This document shows positions 33,247 to 40,725 of a stretch of 44,730 bases of DNA, piece by piece. The DNA comes from Gammaproteobacteria bacterium (GTDB lineage: Bacteria > Pseudomonadota > Gammaproteobacteria > Eutrophobiales > Eutrophobiaceae). The position numbers were made by a program, and so were the translations under genes. The notes beneath the pieces were generated by a model. That model did no database searches. It worked only from the letters and a program-made list of their open reading frames with translations, and had not been told where the DNA came from. The stretch's first letter is position 1. The number at the start of each line of letters is the position of its first letter. Location: positions 1-44,730 of the forward strand of contig JAPOQU010000041.1 in assembly GCA_026710545.1 (NCBI GenBank). Reading direction: 5' to 3'.

Positions 33247-35310
33247 ATGAGTTACGAAATTGGCATCGATGTCGGGGGCACGTTTACCGATTACGTCGTG
33301 CGTAGCGCGGATGAGGTCATCAGCGGCAAGGTGCTGACCACGCCTAACGATGAAACCGTCGGCATCATGAATGCCATCCGCACATCCGCAGAGCATTTCA
33401 GCCTGGATTCACAGGACTTTCTCAAAAATGCCGACAACCTGGTACTGGGCACGACGGTGGTGACCAATGCCATGCTGGAGTACGCCGGCGCCAAAACCGG
33501 GCTCATCACCACAAAAGGCTTTCGCGACATTATCGAACTGCGGACCGGGTACAAGGAAGATCATTTTGATATCCGCCTGCCGGCGCCCTACCCCATCGTA
33601 CCCAGGCAAAGACGCCTGGGTGTCACTGAGCGCATCAATCACCTGGGAGAGATCGTACTTGACCTCAACGAGCAGGAAGTACGCGACGCGGTCAGTAATT
33701 TAAAGCAACTGGAGGTCGAATCAATCGCGGTATGCCTGTTGTTCTCATTCAAAAACAATGAACACGAATTCCGCATCAGGGAGGTCATCCGGGAGGAATA
33801 TCCGGAAGCCTATGTTTCCCTGTCCTGCGAAGTCCTGCCCCAGGTTCGGGAGTTCGACCGTTTCAGTACGACCATACTGAACGCTTACCTCAGTCCGAAA
33901 CTCGATAATTACCTGCGCCAGTTGGAAGTCAGCCTGAATGAAGCAGGTTTCGGCGGCCGCCTGTTCATCAAGCTTTCCAACGGCGGCGTCATGGATACTG
34001 ACTTCTGCTGCAAACGCGGGGTCGAACTCATCCAGTCAGGGCCGTCCGGCGGCGTCACCGCGGCGGTTGCGGTGGGTGAATGGTCCGGGTACAAGGACTT
34101 GATCGCAGTGGACATGGGCGGAACCAGTTACGACGTCTGCCTGATCAAGGATGGCCGGCCCGATATCGGCGTTGATTCCTGGGTCAGCCGCTACCGCGTC
34201 GCAACCCCCATGATAGACATACATTCCATCGGCACCGGCGGGGGTTCCATAGCCTGGATCGATGAAGGCGGCGCACTCAGGGTAGGACCCAGGAGCGCGG
34301 GGTCCGACCCGGGACCGGCCTGCTACGGTCGCGGCGGGGTCAAACCCACAGTCACCGATGCCAACCTGGTACTGGGCTACCTGAATCCAGGCGCTATCGG
34401 CGGGGGGGAAATCAGCCTGGACACAGCAGCCGCACACAAGGCGATAGAAACTGAGATTGCACAGCCCCTGGGCATGTCGGTCGAGGAAGCGGCAAGCGGG
34501 ATATTCCGCATCTCCAACAGCGCCATGACCAACGCCATCCGATACGTTTCGGTTTCCCGCGGGCGCGACCCCAGGGACTTCGCCCTGATGGCTTTCGGGG
34601 GCGCAGGTCCCGTTCACGTGGGAGTACAGGCCAAGGACCTGGGCGTCAATACGATCCTGGTGCCGAAGAACGCGGGCGTATTCTGCGCACTGGGCTGCAT
34701 CATATCGAATTTCAAAATATCCAAGGTCAAGAGTTTCATCAGTCGTTCCAACACCATCCGCATCGATGATTTGAATGCCATCTACGAGGAGATTGAGAAC
34801 GACGCCCTGGAGTTACTCAAACAGACCCCGGGCATCGTCGAGACCCAGACCCACCGCGCCATAGACATGCGCTACGTCGGCCAGACCCACGAAGTCACCG
34901 TTCCGATCCGCTCGAGGACAAAACGGGTGACGGAACTGAACCTGAACAAGACCTTTCAGGACTTCCATGAGGCCCATGAGCAGCTTTACTCTTTCAAACG
35001 TCCCGACCAGATGGTCGAAGTGCTCAGTGTCCGTGCGGACCTGGTCGGCACCCGCGATACTCTCAAATACCACAGTACGCCGTTCGAATCCGAGGACCCG
35101 TCTGCGGCATACAAGGAAACGCGCCGGGTGGGTTTTGACGGGGTCGGGTTTGTCGACACACGCATCTACGACGGCACGAAAGTCAGGCCCGGAAACCTCA
35201 TTACGGGTCCTGCCATAATCGAAGAACCGGAAACGACGATAGTCATCTATCCGCAACAAGAGGCTATGCTCGACCACTACCAGACTTACATTATCGAAAG
35301 CTTCCAATAA
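33247..35310 (+). CDS. Hydantoinase/oxoprolinase family, A subunit (system 3)
   Basis: A 687-aa protein from ATG 33247 (MSYEIGIDVGGTFTDYVV) with GGGGATGAGG ahead; an upstream in-frame ATG-like start at 33229 adds six residues with no family match. Landmarks: LGTTVVTNAMLEYAG, VDMGGTSYDVCLI, GTGGGSIAWIDEGG, SAGSDPGPACYGRGG, AFGGAGPVHVGVQAKDLG. The GGTSYDV loop is the commoner form for N-methylhydantoinase/acetophenone-carboxylase-like A subunits and distinguishes it from systems 1 and 2. It is followed 4 bp later by a B gene and then, after a MITE, by a second B gene. Confidence 0.93.
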   Translation: MSYEIGIDVGGTFTDYVVRSADEVISGKVLTTPNDETVGIMNAIRTSAEHFSLDSQDFLKNADNLVLGTTVVTNAMLEYAGAKTGLITTKGFRDIIELRTGYKEDHFDIRLPAPYPIVPRQRRLGVTERINHLGEIVLDLNEQEVRDAVSNLKQLEVESIAVCLLFSFKNNEHEFRIREVIREEYPEAYVSLSCEVLPQVREFDRFSTTILNAYLSPKLDNYLRQLEVSLNEAGFGGRLFIKLSNGGVMDTDFCCKRGVELIQSGPSGGVTAAVAVGEWSGYKDLIAVDMGGTSYDVCLIKDGRPDIGVDSWVSRYRVATPMIDIHSIGTGGGSIAWIDEGGALRVGPRSAGSDPGPACYGRGGVKPTVTDANLVLGYLNPGAIGGGEISLDTAAAHKAIETEIAQPLGMSVEEAASGIFRISNSAMTNAIRYVSVSRGRDPRDFALMAFGGAGPVHVGVQAKDLGVNTILVPKNAGVFCALGCIISNFKISKVKSFISRSNTIRIDDLNAIYEEIENDALELLKQTPGIVETQTHRAIDMRYVGQTHEVTVPIRSRTKRVTELNLNKTFQDFHEAHEQLYSFKRPDQMVEVLSVRADLVGTRDTLKYHSTPFESEDPSAAYKETRRVGFDGVGFVDTRIYDGTKVRPGNLITGPAIIEEPETTIVIYPQQEAMLDHYQTYIIESFQ

Positions 35311-35314
35311 TGCC

Positions 35315-37057
35315 ATGGTAGACAAAATTACCGGCGAGGTCCTGCGCAGCAAGTTCGACGCGGTTGTGGCGGAAATGCGCGCCACACTGATAAACACGGC
35401 CTGCTCGACTACCGTCAGCGAGGCAAACCAATGCTGTAGCGGCTTGTTTACCGAGGCAGGATCGCTGGTCACAATCGACAACCCCTTATACCTTTCATCC
35501 ATGGCGGATACCGCTGCCGCCGTGCTTGACTACTTCCAGTACGACCTGGGAGGAGAAGATATCCTGCTCACCAATGATCCCTATGGCGGAGGTTCGCGTC
35601 TGCAGGAATTTACCGCGTTTGCGCCGGTGAGTTTTGAAGAGGAGATAGTCCTGTACGTGGGCGTGCGTGCACATACGGAGGATATCGGCGGTGATTTGCG
35701 TGGAAACTACAACCCCAGGGCCACTGACATCTGGGCAGAAGGTGTGCGCTGCCCGCCCGTCAAGATTTACCGTGACGGGAAATTGCTTAAAGACACGTTG
35801 AATACCATCGCCCTGAACAGCCGCAATCCAAAGGCTTTGAGGCTGGACCTGGAAGCCATGTTTTCTGCTGTCAGGGTCGGCCAGGCGCGTATGACGGAGT
35901 TGCTTCACGACTATGGCGCCGGGGTGGTACTGGATGCGCTGGACTGGTCGGTCGATTACGCAGAAACCCGTTTCAGTTCGCTGCTGAAGGGTTGGGGAGA
36001 CGTCAGTGCGCAAGGCAGTTGCAGGCTGATGCATGATTGCCAGGGACGGGACAACCTCAATATCCGCGTCAGGCTGGAAACGGCAAACGGCCGGCTGCTC
36101 CTGGACTTTTCAGAAACCGATGCCCAGTCCACCGGCTTTATAAACACTACGCCCGCCCAGGCCCTGAGTTATGCGCTGTTACCTGTTTTTGCTTCGCTGG
36201 GAGGCGATATTCCGAAGAATGCGGGCAGCCTGCGTTGTGTCGACCTGGTTGCTCCGGAAGGTTCCCTGGTGAATGCCCGCATGCCGGCGCCGACGGGCTG
36301 GTCGGCATCCCATGTCGGCGCCGAACTGGCGCTGGCGGTCACCGATGCCCTGACCGGCCTGGTTCCGGAAAAAGTTGCCAACGTGGCCGGGAATTCGATG
36401 CTGATATACATGATCCGGCGCGGCATACGCAACGGCTTTACCGTCGAGCAATTGGCATTTACCGACTATGCCCGCTTTACCCAGGGCGGCTGCAGCGGCG
36501 CGGCCGGACGGGATGGCTGGGGCATGCCCGGTATATCCTCTACGACTCCCCTGCCGTCGATTGAGATGTTTGAAGCGGAGGTCGACGGGGAAATCCGCAA
36601 GCTGGAGTACGTGACGGATTCGGCCGGGGCCGGGCAATGGCGCGGCGGTCCCGGAACCGAGGCGCGCATTGAATTGCCCGACCCGGATCCGGATGAGTTC
36701 TATCTGACTGCCTGTGTCATCCCGCGCCAGCAGGCAGCCGGGTTTGCCGGAGGAACCACAGGCATGGACAATGCCGTGCTGGTGCATTCCGGTGATGCGG
36801 AAATAAACGTTGAGAATGCCTATGTAGACCAATTGCTCGGACAGGGATCGGATCTCAGTATCAGGATGGGCGGCGGTGCAGGCTGGGGCGATCCCATGGC
36901 CAGGAACCCGGAGCAGGTACTGGCAGACGTACTGGATGGTTACGTATCCCTGGAAGCGGCAGAGGAACAATATGGTGTCATCGTCGATCCTGAGAAGTTG
37001 CAGATCGACACCGCCCGTACCGCCGAACTGAGAAAAGAGCTGGATGTGAATGGCTAG
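35315..37057 (+). CDS. Hydantoinase/oxoprolinase family, B subunit (system 3, first)
   Basis: A 580-aa protein. Landmarks: TACSTTVSEANQCCSGLF, LLTNDPYGGGSRLQEF, RAHTEDIGGDLRG, EGVRCPPVKIYRDG, MDFSETDAQSTGF-like block (LLDFSETDAQSTGF), SAGAGQWRGGPG and IRMGGGAGWGDPM. It starts 4 bp after the A gene, so translational coupling is likely. The stop codon TAG shares its final G with the outer base of a 32-bp terminal inverted repeat, so the MITE inserted right at the gene end or replaced its last bases. Confidence 0.93.
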   Translation: MVDKITGEVLRSKFDAVVAEMRATLINTACSTTVSEANQCCSGLFTEAGSLVTIDNPLYLSSMADTAAAVLDYFQYDLGGEDILLTNDPYGGGSRLQEFTAFAPVSFEEEIVLYVGVRAHTEDIGGDLRGNYNPRATDIWAEGVRCPPVKIYRDGKLLKDTLNTIALNSRNPKALRLDLEAMFSAVRVGQARMTELLHDYGAGVVLDALDWSVDYAETRFSSLLKGWGDVSAQGSCRLMHDCQGRDNLNIRVRLETANGRLLLDFSETDAQSTGFINTTPAQALSYALLPVFASLGGDIPKNAGSLRCVDLVAPEGSLVNARMPAPTGWSASHVGAELALAVTDALTGLVPEKVANVAGNSMLIYMIRRGIRNGFTVEQLAFTDYARFTQGGCSGAAGRDGWGMPGISSTTPLPSIEMFEAEVDGEIRKLEYVTDSAGAGQWRGGPGTEARIELPDPDPDEFYLTACVIPRQQAAGFAGGTTGMDNAVLVHSGDAEINVENAYVDQLLGQGSDLSIRMGGGAGWGDPMARNPEQVLADVLDGYVSLEAAEEQYGVIVDPEKLQIDTARTAELRKELDVNG

Positions 37058-37319
37058 TACTCTTTCAACCTGATATTGCCATGTTCAGAGCCACACAGCG
37101 GCGTCAAGACAAGGCGCAGCCCGCAGAGAATGGCGCGCCCTTGTCAAGGGCTGCAACGCCGTATTGGCGCCGCTGTGTGGCTCCCTGCGGGTGGGCCGGG
37201 AAGCGGTCGCCCGCGGCGTTACGCCGCTTGGCAAGGGCGCGCCATTACCGGCGCAGCGTGCCTTGCGCTCAACCGCTTCCCGACCCACTGAACATGGCAA
37301 TATCAGGTTGAAAGAGTAC
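37057..37319. mobile_element. 263-bp MITE-like element with 32-bp perfect terminal inverted repeats
   Basis: Bases 37057-37088 are an exact inverted copy of 37288-37319 (outer end GTACTCTTTCAACCTGATAT). The outermost GTAC is itself palindromic and may be a 4-bp target duplication, leaving 28-bp repeats. The interior is GC-rich and built of nested inverted repeats: AGCCACACAGCGGCG pairs with CGCCGCTGTGTGGCT, and AATGGCGCGCCCTTG pairs with a copy near 37230. No credible coding frame exists inside, so any transposase would have to act in trans. It separates two B genes of one operon by 284 bp. Confidence 0.85.
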
Positions 37320-37341
37320 CAGCGCCCGGAGAAATACGACG

Positions 37342-39111
37342 ATGATTGACGTGATCACGGCTGAAATCATACGCGAATACCTGGAAACGGTATCGGAGGA
37401 AATAAGCAAAACCATGGAGAACACCTCCGTTTCCACTGTTTTCAGCGAGGCCCATGATTATTCCACCGGCGTGTTTTATTCAGACGGCAAGGAAGTCAGC
37501 CTGCTGGCCAGGGCAAACTCGCAACCCATCCATATTTATGCGTCCGTCCATTCGGTTGAAACACTGTTAAAGGCGTTTAAATACAACCTCAATGAAGGGG
37601 ATATCGTGCTGGCCACCGACCCCTATTCCGGTGGTAGTCACATCCCTGACTGGACCCTGATGAAGCCCGTGTTCTACCATAACAAGCCCGTTTTTTTCCC
37701 CGCCGTACGCGCGCACTTTATCGAAGTCGGCGGTCCCGTGCCGGGAGGGTACAACTCATTGGCCACGGAAATCTGGCAGGAGGGTTTTCGCCTGGCGCCC
37801 GTCAAGATCTGCGAAAAAGGGGAAATGCGCCGCGACATCGTTAACCTGCTGGCAGGCAACAATCGCCTCCCTGACACCATGGAGGGGGATCTCAACGCGA
37901 TGATCGGCGCCTGCAAGGTCGGCGAAGACAGGATCGTCCGGCTGGTGGAGAAGTATGGCCTGGATACGGTACTGGAGTCGGTGGATTACATCCTGAATTA
38001 CAGTGAACGCCAGGTGCGCGCCGAAATCTCTTCCTGGCCGGATGGCGAATACCAGGGGAGAAGCATCCTCGAACACGATTTCAACGGCGGCATCGATATC
38101 AATGTGGACGTCACCATCAATGTTGAAGGGGACGGATGCACGGTGGATTTCACCGGCACTCACCCCCAGACCAAGGGGTTCGTCAACAGCGTCAAGGGCA
38201 ACACCTTATCCTGGGTATTTACAGAATTTTCCGTAGTGATGCCGGATGTGCCGCTGAATTCCGGGTTTTTCAGACCGATCGAGGTGATCGCTCCGGAGGG
38301 CACCGTGATTAACCCGTTGCCGCCGGCGCCGGTGGGCAATTCAACGCTGTGCATCGGCAGTGATATCGGCCAGGCTGTAATGAAAACCCTGGAAAAGATC
38401 GTTCCGGAAAAGACCGGCTCGGCATTCATCGACCTGACCATCAATACCGTTTTCGGGTTGAATTCTCTTTATGATAACCAGATGTACGTCAGTTTTGACT
38501 ACTCAACCACACCGACCTCCAGCGGCGGCGCCTGCGGCACGGACGGTTGGGGCGGATACTCGGCGCCGCATGCCTCCCTGCGCATCCCGTCGTTCGAGCT
38601 GCAGGAAGTGATGTATCCGTTCCTGTATTACCAGAATGAATACAGTACCGACAGTGCGGCGCCCGGTAAATGGCGCGGTTCACCGGCCCACCAGATGCTG
38701 CGTATGAGCACCACGGACCCGGTGGTCAATTTTATCCAGGTCCAGGCCTGCCGGCGTCCGTTGATGGGTTTTGCCGGCGGCAAGGAAGCGGCGGGCAATC
38801 ACGTTGTCCTCGACTATGGCGGCGACAACGAGGAAGAGGTGCGGGTCGCCAAGGCGGACTATGCGCAACAACCCGGCGAGATCATGTACGCGCAAAGCGG
38901 CGGCGGCGGCGGTTGGGGAGACCCGCTCGCCAGGGACGCAACCGCGGTACTGCAGGATGTCGTGGATGAGTACGTTTCCATCGAGGGAGCGGCGCGGGAC
39001 TACGGCGTGGTAATTGATCCCGCGACAATGACCATTGACGAGACGGCTACCGAAACCCTGCGCGCGTCCCTCTCCGCTGGCCCGGCAACACAGGAGACTG
39101 CACCGGCATGA
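37342..39111 (+). CDS. Hydantoinase/oxoprolinase family, B subunit (system 3, second)
   Basis: A 589-aa protein from ATG 37342, 22 bp after the MITE. Landmarks: NTSVSTVFSEAHDYSTGVF, LATDPYSGGSHIPDW, RAHFIEVGGPVPGGYNS, EGFRLAPVKICEKG, VDFTGTHPQTKGF, SAAPGKWRGSPAH, AQSGGGGGWGDPL. It is paralogous to the preceding B gene but strongly diverged, so the two probably form a hetero-oligomer with the single A subunit, as in multi-subunit acetophenone or acetone carboxylases (inference). No small zinc-binding gamma subunit is seen, which argues against acetone carboxylase itself. Confidence 0.93.
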   Translation: MIDVITAEIIREYLETVSEEISKTMENTSVSTVFSEAHDYSTGVFYSDGKEVSLLARANSQPIHIYASVHSVETLLKAFKYNLNEGDIVLATDPYSGGSHIPDWTLMKPVFYHNKPVFFPAVRAHFIEVGGPVPGGYNSLATEIWQEGFRLAPVKICEKGEMRRDIVNLLAGNNRLPDTMEGDLNAMIGACKVGEDRIVRLVEKYGLDTVLESVDYILNYSERQVRAEISSWPDGEYQGRSILEHDFNGGIDINVDVTINVEGDGCTVDFTGTHPQTKGFVNSVKGNTLSWVFTEFSVVMPDVPLNSGFFRPIEVIAPEGTVINPLPPAPVGNSTLCIGSDIGQAVMKTLEKIVPEKTGSAFIDLTINTVFGLNSLYDNQMYVSFDYSTTPTSSGGACGTDGWGGYSAPHASLRIPSFELQEVMYPFLYYQNEYSTDSAAPGKWRGSPAHQMLRMSTTDPVVNFIQVQACRRPLMGFAGGKEAAGNHVVLDYGGDNEEEVRVAKADYAQQPGEIMYAQSGGGGGWGDPLARDATAVLQDVVDEYVSIEGAARDYGVVIDPATMTIDETATETLRASLSAGPATQETAPA

Positions 39112-39124
39112 ACACAATCTTAAG

Positions 39125-39147
39125 GGGACGGATTTTAAATCCGTCCC
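39125..39147. repeat. Palindrome GGGACGGATTT-T-AAATCCGTCCC
   Basis: Two perfect 11-base arms around one base lie 14 bp after the last hyuB stop. It is related to the palindrome at 30748, so two members of this family flank the TonB receptor/hyuABB locus. It may act as a transcription terminator or mRNA 3' stabiliser. Confidence 0.6.
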
Positions 39148-39438
39148 TTATAATTCATAAGTATTTGATATTATAGTGATTTAATATGTTATTAAATCAC
39201 TACGTTATCACTTTGTGTATTATCTGATCTGATTGATTGATCATTGTTTATGGGAACATTATAAGCGCCAGGTGGACCAGGTTACAAGGACGGTTTCATT
39301 GCTCAAAGACAAGGCGCACTGCCCGATCCCGGATCTCTGGGGGATAGCGTTTGTATCTGGAGGCAGTGGGGGTGGCCTGACCGTGCCGGCAGAGGAGAAA
39401 TGGAACGATAAGTTATAATAACCGAAGGAGGCCATGTT
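39148..39438. other. Intergenic region with no confident gene
   Basis: The first 90 bp are AT-rich with ATTTAATATGTTATTAAATCA-type inverted symmetry. An open frame on the plus strand from about 39233 to 39418 (61 codons, containing IPDLWGIAFVSGGSGGG) has no recognisable family and no RBS, and is not called. The last 15 bases carry the strong AAGGAGG site for the next gene. Confidence 0.5.
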
Positions 39439-40716
39439 ATGTCTGATCAACTTTTCCGTTCCTTGAACTCTATTAACATTGCGGAGTTGATTCGCTCAGC
39501 ACAGCGCTCGGTATGTTTCGCAGCACCCGGTATTCTTCGAGAACCTGCTAACGCAATGGCAGAAGTTGCTGCTCGGATTGGTCCGGAACTCGTTACCGTC
39601 TGCCTGGATTTCGATGAAAAAGTAATGCGAATGGGCTTTGGCGAAATGGAGACTGTAGTCGCTTTGCACAACGCCGATATTGAAGTGCGTACTGTTCATG
39701 GTATGCGGACGGGTCTCGTAATCGTTGACGGTGAAGGCTACATCTTTACACCAACCGCTCTTTACCTGGAGGCCGAGGACCGACCAACGGATGCGCCCAA
39801 TGCCATGCGCCTCTCTCGGGAACAAGCCAAAGTAGCCCTTGCAAGACTTTCTCCCGTCGCCAAAGCTATAGCCGTAGCGCACGCGGATACAGAAGAAGAA
39901 CGGGAGCGGATACGCGAGCAAGCAGTAGAGGTGCCTTCCGAGCTAGTGGCGGACCAGGAGGTCAAGGAAGTTAAAAGACGATTAACCGAATCCCCGCCCG
40001 TTCAGTTTGACATTGCACGTCAAGTGCGCGTCTATAGCTCGTACCTGCAATATGTCGAATTAGAGCTACAGGGGGCAGCCTTACAACGCCGTCGACTGAC
40101 TATCCCTCCAAGTGTTCTAAATCTTGGCGATAGCAAAGAATTACGGGGCAGATTGCGAACGACGTTTGAAGTCATTGAGAAAGACAGTCATATTTCATGG
40201 TCATCGGAAAGGCTGGAAAATATTCTTAATTGGATTCGTAACGACTTGACCAGAAAGCTCCCCAACGGTGCTGGCCGTATTGTGCTCAAATCTGGGAAAC
40301 CGAAGCTGGATAAGAGACTGGAAGAATTCGAAAAGGAGCTGGATCAACACCGGGAGCTGGTAAGGGGAGAACTGCGAGAAACCATGGAGAAAGCTCTGGA
40401 ACAAATCGTAAAGTATTATCTCCCGATAATTTTGGAATCACACCCGCATGACTTGCTCCATCAAGGTATTCGCGCTATATCTACTGCAGAAGAGGCGCGA
40501 GATTGGCTTGACGGGAAACTCAAGCCGGTATTCGACAAGGCGTTCGTCAGATTGAAGTCTGATGTAGAGCAAATGCAGCTCATTGTCCGGTACAAGGATG
40601 TTACGTACGAGACGCTGAAACAAGCGGATTTCTTAAACGCAGTGAAAAAAGCGTTTCCACGTGTCGAATGGGAACGGGCCTATAAGGAATATCGGGCGGC
40701 TGGTGAGAAAATGTGA
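39439..40716 (+). CDS. Degenerate PLD-like N-terminal domain + coiled-coil protein, unknown
   Basis: A 425-aa protein with a strong AAGGAGG before ATG 39439. Residues 1-115 resemble one half of a phospholipase D fold (LIRSAQRSVCFAAPGI; strand-loop RTVHGMRTGLVIVDGEGYIFTP), but the HxKxxxxD catalytic motif is absent: only the hydrophobic strand and Asp97 remain. Residues 130-210 are helical and highly charged; 270-400 contain a long coiled coil (LDKRLEEFEKELDQHRELVRGELRETMEKALEQ). No known family was recognised. It lies 9 bp upstream of the phage-polyvalent-like gene on the same strand, so the two are probably one transcript and could be parts of a mobile-element or defence module. Confidence 0.65.
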   Translation: MSDQLFRSLNSINIAELIRSAQRSVCFAAPGILREPANAMAEVAARIGPELVTVCLDFDEKVMRMGFGEMETVVALHNADIEVRTVHGMRTGLVIVDGEGYIFTPTALYLEAEDRPTDAPNAMRLSREQAKVALARLSPVAKAIAVAHADTEEERERIREQAVEVPSELVADQEVKEVKRRLTESPPVQFDIARQVRVYSSYLQYVELELQGAALQRRRLTIPPSVLNLGDSKELRGRLRTTFEVIEKDSHISWSSERLENILNWIRNDLTRKLPNGAGRIVLKSGKPKLDKRLEEFEKELDQHRELVRGELRETMEKALEQIVKYYLPIILESHPHDLLHQGIRAISTAEEARDWLDGKLKPVFDKAFVRLKSDVEQMQLIVRYKDVTYETLKQADFLNAVKKAFPRVEWERAYKEYRAAGEKM

Positions 40717-40725
40717 AGTCAATTT

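Noticed and set aside
36179..36970. Minus-strand frame (263 codons) inside the first hyuB of system 3
   Set aside because: Opposite a full-length Hydantoinase_B gene; no signal peptide, motif or RBS.
37076..37349. Several short frames inside the MITE
   Set aside because: They arise from GC-rich inverted repeats, appear on both strands with similar sequences, and have no RBS.
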